DNA from: Scandinavium sp036495715
GTDB lineage: Bacteria; Pseudomonadota; Gammaproteobacteria; Enterobacterales; Enterobacteriaceae
Assembly (NCBI GenBank): GCA_036495715.1
Contig: DASXML010000061.1
Span: forward strand, 1 to 64,000
DNA length: 64,000 nt
Direction: 5' to 3'
Below the pieces are notes generated by a model. The model did no database searches and was not told the origin of the DNA. It worked only from the letters and a program-made list of their open reading frames with translations. Numbering within the stretch: position 1 is the first letter of the stretch; every line of letters begins with the position of its first letter. Positions 54,080 to 63,340 of the stretch are shown here, in pieces. The position numbers were made by a program, and so were the translations under genes.

Positions 54080-54919
54080 ATGTCGCAGGCAGCACTGAAC
54101 ACACGGAATCGTGAAGAAGAAGAGGAAGATATCGCTTCTTCACGCAGAAATAATGGAACGCGTCTTGCAGGGATTGTGTTCCTGCTCGCGGTATTATGCA
54201 CCGTGTTGATGAGCGGCTGGATGGTGCTGAGCTGGATGGAAGACGCTTCGCGACTGCCTTTATCCAAGCTGGTAGTCACCGGGGAAAGGCACTATACGCG
54301 TAATGATGATATTCGCCAGGCGATTCTGGCGCTCGGTCCGCCGGGAACGTTCATGACGCAGGACGTGAACATCATTCAGAGCCAGATTGAACGCCTGCCC
54401 TGGATCAAGCAGGCAAGCGTTCGTAAGCAGTGGCCGGACGAATTGAAGATTCATCTGGTTGAATATGTGCCGATTGCACGTTGGAATGATCAGCATATGG
54501 TCGACAATGACGGTAACGCGTTTAGCATACCAGCAGATCGTACCAGTAAGCAGAATCTGCCTATGCTGTATGGCCCGGAAGGCAGCGAGAACGAAGTGTT
54601 GCAGAGTTATCGCGACATGGGACAGATGCTGGCGAAAGAGAAGTTTACGTTGAAAGTGGCAGCGATGACCGCACGCCGGTCCTGGCAGCTGACGTTGAAT
54701 AACGACATTAAGCTGGATCTAGGTCGTGGCGATACAGTGAAACGGCTTGAGCGCTTTTTAGAACTCTATCCTGTTCTACAGCAGCAGGCGCAGACCGATG
54801 GCAAACGGATTAGCTACGTTGATTTGCGTTATGACTCAGGCGCGGCAGTAGGGTGGCAACCCGCTCCCGGAGTGGATACAACTCAACAACAAAATCAGGC
54901 ACAGGCAGAGCAACAATGA
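54080..54919 (+). CDS. ftsQ: Cell division protein FtsQ
   Basis: Bitopic inner-membrane divisome scaffold that recruits FtsL, FtsB and later proteins. The 279 residues have a cytoplasmic basic/acidic N-terminus, a transmembrane helix (about 31-50, LAGIVFLLAVLCTVLMSGWM), a POTRA domain (LSKLVVTGERHYTRNDDIRQ) and a beta domain. The Gln-rich tail is slightly longer than in E. coli (276). It starts 1 bp after ddlB and overlaps ftsA. Confidence 0.98.
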   Translation: MSQAALNTRNREEEEEDIASSRRNNGTRLAGIVFLLAVLCTVLMSGWMVLSWMEDASRLPLSKLVVTGERHYTRNDDIRQAILALGPPGTFMTQDVNIIQSQIERLPWIKQASVRKQWPDELKIHLVEYVPIARWNDQHMVDNDGNAFSIPADRTSKQNLPMLYGPEGSENEVLQSYRDMGQMLAKEKFTLKVAAMTARRSWQLTLNNDIKLDLGRGDTVKRLERFLELYPVLQQQAQTDGKRISYVDLRYDSGAAVGWQPAPGVDTTQQQNQAQAEQQ

Positions 54920-56172
54920 TCAAAGCGACGGACAGAAAACTGGTAGTAGGACTGGAAATTGGTACCGCGAAGGTAGCCGCTTTGGTAGGGGAGGTTCTGC
55001 CCGACGGAATGGTGAATATCATCGGCGTGGGCAGTTGCCCATCCCGGGGTATGGACAAAGGCGGTGTGAACGACCTGGAATCCGTGGTGAAATGCGTACA
55101 GCGCGCCATCGACCAGGCTGAACTGATGGCGGATTGCCAGATTTCTTCAGTGTATCTGGCGCTTTCAGGCAAACATATTAGCTGTCAGAATGAAATCGGG
55201 ATGGTACCGATTTCAGAAGAAGAAGTGACGCAAGAAGACGTCGAGAACGTGGTGCATACGGCGAAGTCTGTTCGCGTACGCGATGAGCACCGTGTTCTGC
55301 ATGTGATCCCGCAGGAGTATGCCATTGACTACCAGGAAGGGATCAAAAACCCGGTGGGCTTGTCGGGCGTGCGTATGCAGGCAAAAGTGCACTTGATCAC
55401 ATGTCACAACGATATGGCGAAAAACATTGTGAAAGCAGTGGAACGTTGTGGTCTGAAAGTTGATCAACTTATTTTCGCCGGGCTGGCGTCGAGCTACTCC
55501 GTATTGACGGAAGATGAGCGTGAGCTGGGCGTCTGCGTGGTTGATGTCGGCGGTGGTACAATGGATATCGCTGTCTATACCGGCGGTGCGTTGCGTCATA
55601 CCAAAGTGATTCCCTATGCAGGGAATGTGGTGACTAGCGATATCGCTTACGCTTTCGGTACACCGCCAAGCGATGCCGAAGCGATTAAAGTTCGCCATGG
55701 CTGTGCGCTGGGCTCGGTCGTCGGAAAAGATGAAAGCGTAGAAGTCCCAAGCGTAGGCGGTCGCCCGCCACGCAGCCTGCAGCGTCAAACGCTGGCAGAG
55801 GTTATCGAGCCGCGCTACACCGAGCTGCTCAACCTGGTGAATGAAGAGATTTTGCAATTGCAGGAACAGCTGCGCCAACAGGGTGTCAAACACCACTTGG
55901 CCGCAGGGATTGTTCTGACCGGTGGTGCGGCGCAAATTGAAGGCCTGGCGGCCTGCGCCCAGCGCGTGTTCCATACGCAGGTGCGCATCGGCGCGCCGCT
56001 GAACATCACCGGACTGACGGATTATGCCCAGGAGCCTTACTATTCAACGGCTGTGGGTCTGCTGCACTACGGAAAAGAGTCTCATTTGAGTGGTGAAGCA
56101 GAAGTGGAAAAACGTGTCGCAGTGAGTTCGTGGATTAAGCGAATTAATACCTGGCTGCGAAAAGAGTTTTAA
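54916..56172 (+). CDS. ftsA: Actin-like divisome protein FtsA
   Basis: Tethers FtsZ to the membrane and recruits later division proteins. The start MIKATDRKLVVGLEIGTAKV gives 418 residues (E. coli 420), overlapping the ftsQ stop as ATGA. The actin-fold nucleotide loops GLEIGTAKV and VVDVGGGTMD are intact, and the C-terminal amphipathic membrane-targeting helix ends SSWIKRINTWLRKEF. The two missing residues lie just before that helix. Confidence 0.99.
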   Translation: MIKATDRKLVVGLEIGTAKVAALVGEVLPDGMVNIIGVGSCPSRGMDKGGVNDLESVVKCVQRAIDQAELMADCQISSVYLALSGKHISCQNEIGMVPISEEEVTQEDVENVVHTAKSVRVRDEHRVLHVIPQEYAIDYQEGIKNPVGLSGVRMQAKVHLITCHNDMAKNIVKAVERCGLKVDQLIFAGLASSYSVLTEDERELGVCVVDVGGGTMDIAVYTGGALRHTKVIPYAGNVVTSDIAYAFGTPPSDAEAIKVRHGCALGSVVGKDESVEVPSVGGRPPRSLQRQTLAEVIEPRYTELLNLVNEEILQLQEQLRQQGVKHHLAAGIVLTGGAAQIEGLAACAQRVFHTQVRIGAPLNITGLTDYAQEPYYSTAVGLLHYGKESHLSGEAEVEKRVAVSSWIKRINTWLRKEF

Positions 56173-56234
56173 TTTTTTAAGAGAGCGTCGAAAATTAGCG
56201 CTCTCAGGCGACAGGCACAAAACGGAGAGAAACT

Positions 56235-57386
56235 ATGTTTGAACCTATGGAACTGACCAACGACGCGGTGATTAAAGTCATCGGCGTCGGTGGTGGCGGT
56301 GGCAACGCCGTCGAACACATGGTGCGCGAGCGCATTGAGGGTGTTGAATTCTTCGCAGTGAACACTGACGCGCAGGCGTTACGTAAAACAGCCGTCGGTC
56401 AGACTATCCAGATTGGTAATTGTATTACCAAAGGTCTGGGTGCTGGTGCAAATCCGGAAGTGGGTCGCAATGCGGCTGACGAAGACCGTGAAGCACTGCG
56501 TGCAGCCCTTGAAGGCGCTGACATGGTGTTTATCGCTGCTGGCATGGGCGGCGGTACGGGTACCGGTGCTGCACCTGTTGTGGCTGAAGTAGCCAAAGAT
56601 TTAGGTATTCTGACCGTTGCTGTCGTGACTAAGCCTTTCAACTTTGAAGGCAAGAAGCGTATGGCGTTTGCGGAGCAGGGTATCTCCGAGCTGTCCAAGC
56701 ATGTGGACTCGCTGATTACTATTCCTAACGACAAGCTGCTGAAAGTGCTGGGCCGTGGCATTTCTCTGCTGGACGCCTTTGGCGCGGCGAATGACGTGCT
56801 GAAAGGTGCCGTTCAGGGTATCGCCGAACTGATCACCCGTCCGGGTTTGATGAACGTCGACTTTGCCGACGTGCGCACCGTGATGTCCGAAATGGGCTAC
56901 GCGATGATGGGCTCAGGCCTTGCGAGCGGTGAAGATCGTGCGGAAGAAGCGGCTGAAATGGCTATCTCTTCTCCACTGCTGGAAGATATCGACCTGTCTG
57001 GTGCACGCGGCGTGCTGGTTAACATCACCGCTGGCTTTGACCTGCGTCTGGATGAGTTCGAAACCGTGGGTAACACCATCCGTGCGTTTGCATCGGATAA
57101 CGCCACCGTGGTTATCGGTACTTCCTTGGATCCAGACATGAACGACGAGCTGCGTGTGACTGTTGTTGCCACCGGTATTGGTATGGATAAACGTCCAGAA
57201 ATTACCCTGGTGACCAACAAGCAACAGCAGCAGCCCGTGATGGATCGCTACCAGCAGCACGGCATGTCGCCGTTGACGCAGGAGCAAAAACCGGCCGCTA
57301 AAGTGGTTAACGACAATACACCGCAGACCACTAAAGAACCGGATTATCTGGATATCCCAGCATTCCTGCGTAAGCAAGCTGATTAA
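56235..57386 (+). CDS. ftsZ: Tubulin-like cell division GTPase FtsZ
   Basis: Polymerises into the Z-ring. The 383 residues (E. coli length) contain the GTP signature GGGTGTGAAPVVA near 106, the T7 synergy loop with NVDFADVRTVM, a Gln-rich linker and the conserved C-terminal peptide DYLDIPAFLRKQAD bound by FtsA, ZipA, ZapD and MinC. A 62-bp gap follows ftsA. Confidence 0.99.
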   Translation: MFEPMELTNDAVIKVIGVGGGGGNAVEHMVRERIEGVEFFAVNTDAQALRKTAVGQTIQIGNCITKGLGAGANPEVGRNAADEDREALRAALEGADMVFIAAGMGGGTGTGAAPVVAEVAKDLGILTVAVVTKPFNFEGKKRMAFAEQGISELSKHVDSLITIPNDKLLKVLGRGISLLDAFGAANDVLKGAVQGIAELITRPGLMNVDFADVRTVMSEMGYAMMGSGLASGEDRAEEAAEMAISSPLLEDIDLSGARGVLVNITAGFDLRLDEFETVGNTIRAFASDNATVVIGTSLDPDMNDELRVTVVATGIGMDKRPEITLVTNKQQQQPVMDRYQQHGMSPLTQEQKPAAKVVNDNTPQTTKEPDYLDIPAFLRKQAD

Positions 57387-57414
57387 GAATTAGCTGGAAT
57401 TTGGGCATCTGCGC

Positions 57415-57480
57415 TCTTTGTGCTAAACTGGCCTGCCGAATGTATAGTACACTTCGGTTGGATAAGTAATTTGGCGAGAT
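57415..57480 (+). promoter_or_regulatory. lpxC promoter region with hairpin
   Basis: The 100-bp ftsZ-lpxC gap contains TTTGTGCTAAACTGGCC and an inverted repeat (CCGAATGTA with TACACTTCGG, one bulge) around TATAG. Both are shared with E. coli, where a separate lpxC promoter is located here. Exact -35/-10 assignment is uncertain. Confidence 0.5.
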
Positions 57481-57486
57481 TATACG

Positions 57487-58404
57487 ATGATCAAACAAAG
57501 GACTCTTAAACGTATCGTTCAGGCGACTGGCGTCGGTTTACATACCGGCAAGAAGGTCACACTGACGTTGCGCCCTGCGCCGGCAAATACCGGGGTCATC
57601 TATCGTCGCACCGACTTGAATCCACCGGTTGATTTTCCGGCAGATGCCAAATCTGTGCGTGATACAATGCTCTGTACTTGCCTGGTCAACGAGCATGACG
57701 TACGGATTTCAACGGTTGAGCACCTGAACGCCGCCCTGGCCGGGCTGGGTATCGATAACATCATGATTGAAGTCGATGCGCCAGAAATCCCGATTATGGA
57801 CGGTAGCGCTGCCCCGTTCGTTTATCTGCTGCTCGACGCGGGTATTGATGAACTGAACTGTGCGAAGAAGTTTGTACGCATTAAAGAAACAGTTCGCGTT
57901 GAAGACGGCGACAAATGGGCTGAATTCAAGCCGTACAATGGTTTTACGTTGGATTTCACCATCGACTTTAACCATCCGGCGATTGACGGCAGTAACCAGC
58001 GTTACGCTATGAACTTCTCTGCGGATGCTTTCATGCGTCAGATTAGTCGTGCACGTACTTTTGGTTTCATGCGTGATATCGAATATCTGCAGTCCCGTGG
58101 CCTGTGCCTGGGCGGCAGCTTCGATTGTGCCATCGTTGTTGACGATTATCGCGTATTGAACGAAGACGGTTTGCGCTTCGAAGATGAATTTGTACGCCAC
58201 AAAATGCTGGATGCTATCGGTGACCTCTTCATGTGTGGTCACAATATCATCGGTGCATTTACCGCGTATAAATCAGGGCACGCCCTGAATAATAAGCTGC
58301 TGCAAGCGGTCCTGGCTAAACAGGAAGCTTGGGAGTTCGCAACCTTCGAAGACGAAGCTGAATTGCCACTGGCGTTCAAAGCACCGTCAACGGTTCTGGC
58401 TTAA
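57487..58404 (+). CDS. lpxC: UDP-3-O-acyl-GlcNAc deacetylase LpxC
   Basis: Zn2+-dependent deacetylase for the committed step of lipid A synthesis; its level is set by FtsH proteolysis. The 305 residues contain the zinc ligands in STVEHLNAA and HKMLDAIGDL and the catalytic His region. The C-terminal tail ending APSTVLA, which serves as the FtsH degradation signal, is conserved. Confidence 0.99.
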   Translation: MIKQRTLKRIVQATGVGLHTGKKVTLTLRPAPANTGVIYRRTDLNPPVDFPADAKSVRDTMLCTCLVNEHDVRISTVEHLNAALAGLGIDNIMIEVDAPEIPIMDGSAAPFVYLLLDAGIDELNCAKKFVRIKETVRVEDGDKWAEFKPYNGFTLDFTIDFNHPAIDGSNQRYAMNFSADAFMRQISRARTFGFMRDIEYLQSRGLCLGGSFDCAIVVDDYRVLNEDGLRFEDEFVRHKMLDAIGDLFMCGHNIIGAFTAYKSGHALNNKLLQAVLAKQEAWEFATFEDEAELPLAFKAPSTVLA

Positions 58405-58425
58405 GCCTTACCGTTCTGTAAATTT

Positions 58426-58476
58426 CGACTGGTAACCTGGTACTCTCTCCGTCCAGGGAGCCAGTCGTTTTTTCTT
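58426..58476 (+). terminator. lpxC terminator
   Basis: CGACTGG (58426-58432) and CCAGTCG (58461-58467), with further inner pairing (CCTGG with CCAGG), make a long hairpin followed by a T-rich tract, 22 bp after lpxC. Confidence 0.85.
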
Positions 58477-58667
58477 TTTAGCCTCTGATAACGCTCCCAT
58501 TATTCACTTCTTATCATTTCACGGCCTAAACCCGTGCGAACGCTGTTTTCTTGAACACTTTTCCTCTCGGTTTACCGTCATTCCTGCTGCTGGCACGAGC
58601 CATTAATGGTACTATCCTTATGCACAAAAATTTTGACGGGTTGCCTGGCAATCAAGGTGAAAGGTAA

Positions 58668-59168
58668 GTGAGCGGAATACTGACGCGTTGGCGACAGTTT
58701 GGTAGACGATACTTCTGGCCGCATCTCCTGTTGGGGATGGTCGCGGCAGGGTTCGGCTTGCCTGCGATTGCTAATACCGCAGAGTCTGCACCCACCAAAA
58801 CTGCCAGCAGTCACACCGCCGCGACGAAGGTTAACTTCACGCATTTGGCGCTGTTGGAAGGCAATCGTCGCCCAACGTTTACCGTGGATTATTGGCATCA
58901 GCACGCCATTCGTACGGTAATCCGCCATCTCTCCTTTGCGATGGCGCCGCAGGCGCTGCCGGCGGCAGACGCTTCTGCTCCGCTCGAAGTTCATCACCTG
59001 GCCCTGTTGGATACGCTCAGCGCACTGCTGATGCGCGAAAGCCAACCGCCGGTTATTGTTCGAACAATAGCCTACTCAACTGAATTTGCTTCATATCACG
59101 CCTTTTCTGTTAGTGCCTGGGTAAGCCAGGTGCACGGCATTCGTGCCGGACCTCAACGCCTTAGCTAA
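58668..59168 (+). CDS. secM: Secretion monitor SecM
   Basis: Periplasm-directed regulatory peptide that senses SecA activity by stalling its own translation, which exposes the secA ribosome-binding site. It starts at GTG and has 166 residues: signal sequence about 17-37 (HLLLGMVAAGFGLPAIANTA) and a C-terminal arrest motif FSVSAWVSQVHGIRAGP (Phe146 to Pro162). The key residues F, W, G, I, R, A, G and P are kept; the Ile after Trp in E. coli is Val here. It is 62 bp upstream of secA. Confidence 0.97.
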   Translation: MSGILTRWRQFGRRYFWPHLLLGMVAAGFGLPAIANTAESAPTKTASSHTAATKVNFTHLALLEGNRRPTFTVDYWHQHAIRTVIRHLSFAMAPQALPAADASAPLEVHHLALLDTLSALLMRESQPPVIVRTIAYSTEFASYHAFSVSAWVSQVHGIRAGPQRLS

Positions 59169-59230
59169 CTAAAAAAAAACGTCACCTAATAACTAAGACT
59201 CCGCATCGCGGGGCGATTGAGATTTTAACT

Positions 59231-61933
59231 ATGCTTAATTTACTAACCAAAGTTTTCGGTAGCCGTAACGACCGTACACTGCGCCGTATGCGCAAAACCG
59301 TAGTACAAATCAATGCCATGGAACCTGAGCTGGAAAAGCTCTCCGATGATGAGCTGAAAGCTAAAACTGAGGAGTTCCGTGCACGTCTGGAGAAAGGCGC
59401 GACGGTAGAAAGTCTGATTCCTGAGGCGTTTGCAGTCGTTCGTGAAGCGAGTAAACGTGTTTTCAACATGCGCCACTTCGACGTACAGCTGCTCGGCGGT
59501 ATGGTTCTCAACGATCGTTGCATCGCGGAAATGCGTACCGGTGAAGGTAAAACCCTGACTGCAACCCTGCCAGCATACGTCAACGCCCTGTCTGGTAAAG
59601 GCGTTCACGTGGTGACCGTCAACGACTATCTGGCACAGCGTGATGCCGAAAATAACCGCCCACTGTTCGAATTCCTCGGCATGAGCGTTGCGGTGAACAT
59701 GTCTGGTATGCCTGCTCCGGCTAAGCGCGAAGCGTATGCCGCTGACATTACCTACGGCACCAACAACGAATACGGCTTTGACTACCTGCGCGACAACATG
59801 GCTTTCAGCCCGGAAGAGCGCGTGCAGCGTAAACTTCACTATGCGTTGGTGGATGAGGTGGATTCAATCCTCATCGATGAAGCGCGTACCCCGCTTATCA
59901 TCTCCGGCCCGGCTGAAGACAGCTCCGAGATGTACAAGCAGGTTAACAAAATTATCCCGCATCTGATCCGTCAGGAAAAAGAAGACTCCGACACCTTCCA
60001 GGGTGAAGGTCACTTCTCCGTTGATGAGAAAGCGCGTCAGGTTAACCTGACCGAACGCGGCCTGGTGCTGGTTGAAGAACTGCTGGTACGTGAAGGCATC
60101 ATGGACGAAGGCGAGTCTCTGTACTCCCCGACTAACATCATGTTGATGCATCACGTGACTGCCGCACTGCGCGCACACGTACTGTTTACCCGTGACGTTG
60201 ACTACATCGTAAAAGATGGCGAAGTCATTATCGTCGATGAACACACTGGCCGTACGATGCAAGGTCGTCGCTGGTCTGATGGTCTGCACCAGGCGGTTGA
60301 AGCCAAAGAAGGCGTGGACATTCAGAACGAAAACCAGACGCTGGCTTCGATTACCTTCCAGAACTATTTCCGTCTGTATGAAAAACTGGCGGGTATGACG
60401 GGTACTGCGGATACCGAAGCATTCGAGTTCAGCTCCATTTATAAACTCGATACCATCGTAGTGCCGACCAACCGTCCAATGATTCGTAAAGACATGCCGG
60501 ACCTGGTCTACATGACCGAGCTGGACAAAATTGGCGCAATTATCGAAGACATTAAAGAGCGTACCGCTAACGGTCAGCCAGTACTGGTGGGGACTATCTC
60601 CATCGAGAAATCCGAAGTGGTTTCCAACGAACTGACCAAAGCGGGTATCAAGCACAACGTTCTGAATGCAAAATTCCATGCCAACGAAGCAGGTATCGTT
60701 GCTCAGGCTGGTTATCCGGCGTCGGTGACCATCGCAACCAACATGGCGGGTCGTGGTACGGATATCGTGCTGGGCGGTAGCTGGCAGGAAGAAGTTGCCT
60801 CTCTGGAAGAGCCAACGCCTGAGAAGGTCGCCCAGATCAAAGCGGACTGGCAGGTGCGTCATGATGCTGTTCTGGCATCCGGCGGTCTGCATATTATTGG
60901 TACTGAGCGTCACGAATCGCGCCGTATCGATAATCAGCTGCGTGGTCGTGCAGGTCGTCAGGGTGATGCAGGTTCTTCCCGCTTCTATCTGTCGATGGAA
61001 GATGCGCTGATGCGTATTTTCGCCTCGGATCGTGTTTCCGGTATGATGCGCAAACTGGGTATGAAACCCGGCGAAGCGATTGAGCACCCGTGGGTAACTA
61101 AAGCGATTGCTAACGCTCAGCGTAAAGTTGAAAGCCGTAACTTCGATATTCGTAAGCAACTGCTGGAATATGACGATGTGGCAAACGACCAGCGTCGTGC
61201 GATTTACTCCCAGCGTAATGAACTGCTGGACGTATCCGATGTAAGCGAAACCATCTCCAGTATTCGTGAAGATGTGTTTAAAGCGACCATCGATGCGCAC
61301 ATTCCACCGCAATCTCTGGAAGAAATGTGGGATATCGAAGGCCTGCAAGAACGCCTGAAAAACGATTTCGATCTTGATTTGCCAATTGCTGAATGGCTGG
61401 ACAAAGAGCCAGAACTGCACGAAGAAACGCTGCGTGAGCGCATTCTGAAAAGCGGCATCGAAGTTTACCAGCGTAAAGAAGAAGTGGTTGGCGTTGAAAT
61501 GATGCGTCACTTCGAGAAAGGCGTCATGCTGCAGACCCTCGACTCCTTGTGGAAAGAGCATCTGGCCGCAATGGACTATCTGCGTCAGGGCATCCATCTG
61601 CGTGGCTATGCGCAGAAAGATCCTAAGCAGGAATACAAGCGCGAATCGTTTTCCATGTTTGCTGCAATGCTGGAGTCGCTGAAATATGAAGTGATTAGCA
61701 CCCTGTGCAAAGTACAGGTTCGTATGCCGGAAGAAGTGGAAGCGATGGAAGACCAGCGTCGTGAAGAAGCTGAACGTCTGGCGCAAATGCAGCAACTCAG
61801 CCATGCCTCTGATGACACTGCAGCGGCTGAATCACTGGCGGCAGAAACCGGCGAGCGCAAAGTGGGCCGTAATGATCCATGCCCTTGCGGTTCAGGTAAA
61901 AAATATAAGCAGTGCCATGGCCGAATCAACTAA
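59231..61933 (+). CDS. secA: Preprotein translocase ATPase SecA
   Basis: Motor ATPase that drives proteins through SecYEG. The 900 residues (E. coli 901) contain Walker A MRTGEGKTLTA near 102-112, the DEAD-like DEVDSILIDEARTPLI, GRTMQGRRWSDGLHQAVEAKEG, the arginine-finger region NQLRGRAGRQGD and the C-terminal zinc domain CPCGSGKKYKQCH that binds SecB. The weak Shine-Dalgarno region before ATG fits regulation by SecM stalling. Confidence 0.99.
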   Translation: MLNLLTKVFGSRNDRTLRRMRKTVVQINAMEPELEKLSDDELKAKTEEFRARLEKGATVESLIPEAFAVVREASKRVFNMRHFDVQLLGGMVLNDRCIAEMRTGEGKTLTATLPAYVNALSGKGVHVVTVNDYLAQRDAENNRPLFEFLGMSVAVNMSGMPAPAKREAYAADITYGTNNEYGFDYLRDNMAFSPEERVQRKLHYALVDEVDSILIDEARTPLIISGPAEDSSEMYKQVNKIIPHLIRQEKEDSDTFQGEGHFSVDEKARQVNLTERGLVLVEELLVREGIMDEGESLYSPTNIMLMHHVTAALRAHVLFTRDVDYIVKDGEVIIVDEHTGRTMQGRRWSDGLHQAVEAKEGVDIQNENQTLASITFQNYFRLYEKLAGMTGTADTEAFEFSSIYKLDTIVVPTNRPMIRKDMPDLVYMTELDKIGAIIEDIKERTANGQPVLVGTISIEKSEVVSNELTKAGIKHNVLNAKFHANEAGIVAQAGYPASVTIATNMAGRGTDIVLGGSWQEEVASLEEPTPEKVAQIKADWQVRHDAVLASGGLHIIGTERHESRRIDNQLRGRAGRQGDAGSSRFYLSMEDALMRIFASDRVSGMMRKLGMKPGEAIEHPWVTKAIANAQRKVESRNFDIRKQLLEYDDVANDQRRAIYSQRNELLDVSDVSETISSIREDVFKATIDAHIPPQSLEEMWDIEGLQERLKNDFDLDLPIAEWLDKEPELHEETLRERILKSGIEVYQRKEEVVGVEMMRHFEKGVMLQTLDSLWKEHLAAMDYLRQGIHLRGYAQKDPKQEYKRESFSMFAAMLESLKYEVISTLCKVQVRMPEEVEAMEDQRREEAERLAQMQQLSHASDDTAAAESLAAETGERKVGRNDPCPCGSGKKYKQCHGRIN

Positions 61934-61965
61934 GATCAGCTAAATCTAAGCTCTGCGAAAACAAA

Positions 61966-61990
61966 GGCGCTGGTGACAGCGCCTTTTTTA
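61966..61990 (+). terminator. secA terminator
   Basis: GGCGCTG and CAGCGCC pair around GTGA, followed by seven T residues, 30 bp after secA and just before mutT. Confidence 0.93.
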
Positions 61991-62003
61991 TGGAATGAAG
62001 ACA

Positions 62004-62396
62004 ATGAAAAAACTGCAAATTTCTACCGGGATCCTGCGTAATGCCGCGGGTGAAATCTTTATTACCCAACGTGCGGCGGATGCGCACATGGCCAATATGT
62101 GGGAATTCCCTGGCGGGAAAATAGAAGAAGGCGAAAGTCCTGAACTGGCGCTAGCACGAGAGCTATACGAAGAAGTGGGAATTTTGCCTGAGTCGGCCAT
62201 GTTGTTCGATAAACTGGAGTACCAGTTTCCGGATCGTCATATCACGCTGTGGTTCTGGCTAGTGGACAGCTGGCAGGGAGAACCATGGGGTAAAGAGGGG
62301 CAGCCTGGGCGTTGGGTGGCGCAGAAAGATTTGTTGGCAGAAGAGTTTCCTCCTGCCAACGAACCGGTTATTGCAAAACTGATTGCCGAGGCTTAA
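62004..62396 (+). CDS. mutT: 8-oxo-dGTP diphosphatase MutT
   Basis: Removes 8-oxo-dGTP from the nucleotide pool and prevents A:T to C:G transversions. ATG 62004 gives 130 residues starting MKKLQISTGILRN, matching E. coli; an ATG three codons earlier is an alternative. The Nudix box is complete (GGKIEEGESPELALARELYEEVGI region, residues about 37-59). The stop codon overlaps the convergent yacG stop. Confidence 0.98.
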   Translation: MKKLQISTGILRNAAGEIFITQRAADAHMANMWEFPGGKIEEGESPELALARELYEEVGILPESAMLFDKLEYQFPDRHITLWFWLVDSWQGEPWGKEGQPGRWVAQKDLLAEEFPPANEPVIAKLIAEA

Positions 62397-62587
62397 AACT
62401 GCTCTTCGCTCCAGTCATCACTCTCAGAGAGGTCACCGGAGCTAGGAATACGTTTCTCTTCATCAGCCCATTCGCCTAAGTCAATGAGCTGGCAGCGCTT
62501 GCAACAGAAGGGGCGGAACGGACTCTTTACGTCCCAGATAATGCTTTTGCCACAGGTCGGGCAATTGACGGTCGTCGTGTCGCTCAT
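62393..62587 (-). CDS. yacG: DNA gyrase inhibitor YacG
   Basis: A 64-residue zinc protein that binds GyrB and inhibits gyrase in E. coli. The zinc ligands are Cys9 and Cys12 (NCPTCGK) and Cys28 and Cys32 (FCCKRC), followed by an acidic tail (SESDDWSEEQF). It lies 9 bp after zapD and ends convergent with mutT, sharing the last four bases. Confidence 0.97.
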   Translation of the reverse strand: MSDTTTVNCPTCGKSIIWDVKSPFRPFCCKRCQLIDLGEWADEEKRIPSSGDLSESDDWSEEQF

Positions 62588-62596
62588 ATTGTCTCC

Positions 62597-63340
62597 TTAA
62601 CAACAGGCCAGTTCGAAATCCAAACGTTCTGGCACGAGGCCATTCTCGCTATCCAGCGGCAGGAAGCGAATAGCGAAACGGCTCTTGTGGCCGGAGATTT
62701 GCGGGTAGAGCTGAGCGTTAAGCTCAAGCTGTAAACGCAGAAGATCGGCGTCTTCACCGTTATCCTGGAAGAAGCCATTAAGGCTGGTCTGCTTACGGAA
62801 CGGTGATGAGTTGCGGATGAGATCGAGGATTAAGGTCAGCGCCTGATTCATCGGCTCAAGGCTTTCCAGCCAATAGGTCACCTGAGAATCGCGCTGCGTT
62901 TGCGGCGCATGCAGCCACATATGCAGTGACGGTAAATCGAAGCTACAGCAACCGCCCGGAATGCTCAGACGTTGACGGACAAGGCCAATCAATTTGTCTT
63001 CACGCAAGAGTTGACCCACGCGCGGGGCGGTCATGAGAATGCTGCTGCTGTTTTTCAACTGCAGGCGAAGGGCTTCAATACGGCTTTTATCAACGCCGGG
63101 CACTTCGTCCCACTGTTTCAGCTTACGTTGCTGGCGTTCCAGTTCTTTCAGTAAATCTGTACGAACTTCACCCCGTTCGAATACATCCAGTAAGTCCCCG
63201 ATATGTCTAAAAAAATGTAATGCGCTGGCATGATCTCTGACCGGCAGATTGCAATTCAGCTGCTGAACCAGAAACTCAATGCGAAGCCAGGTACGCATCT
63301 TCTCATTCAGGGGATGTTCAAAAAGGACGTGGGTGTGCAT
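62597..63340 (-). CDS. zapD: Z-ring associated protein ZapD
   Basis: Binds the FtsZ C-terminal peptide and bundles protofilaments. The 247 residues show the ZapD/DUF1342 features FEHPLNEKMRTWLRIEFL at the N-terminus (helical domain), GGCCSFDLPSLHMWLH and the C-terminal beta domain with KSRFAIRFLPLD. It overlaps the coaE stop by one base and precedes yacG. Confidence 0.98.
   Translation of the reverse strand: MHTHVLFEHPLNEKMRTWLRIEFLVQQLNCNLPVRDHASALHFFRHIGDLLDVFERGEVRTDLLKELERQQRKLKQWDEVPGVDKSRIEALRLQLKNSSSILMTAPRVGQLLREDKLIGLVRQRLSIPGGCCSFDLPSLHMWLHAPQTQRDSQVTYWLESLEPMNQALTLILDLIRNSSPFRKQTSLNGFFQDNGEDADLLRLQLELNAQLYPQISGHKSRFAIRFLPLDSENGLVPERLDFELACC

Noticed and set aside
40475..58404. The dcw cluster as an unusual gene cluster
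   Set aside because: Gene order and overlaps match the standard enterobacterial arrangement with no extra or missing gene.
59864..61804. A 646-codon open frame antisense to secA
   Set aside because: It lies fully inside secA, in the phase that stays open opposite a highly biased gene that avoids certain codons. It has no Shine-Dalgarno sequence and its composition (rich in F, H and Q) is typical of antisense shadows.
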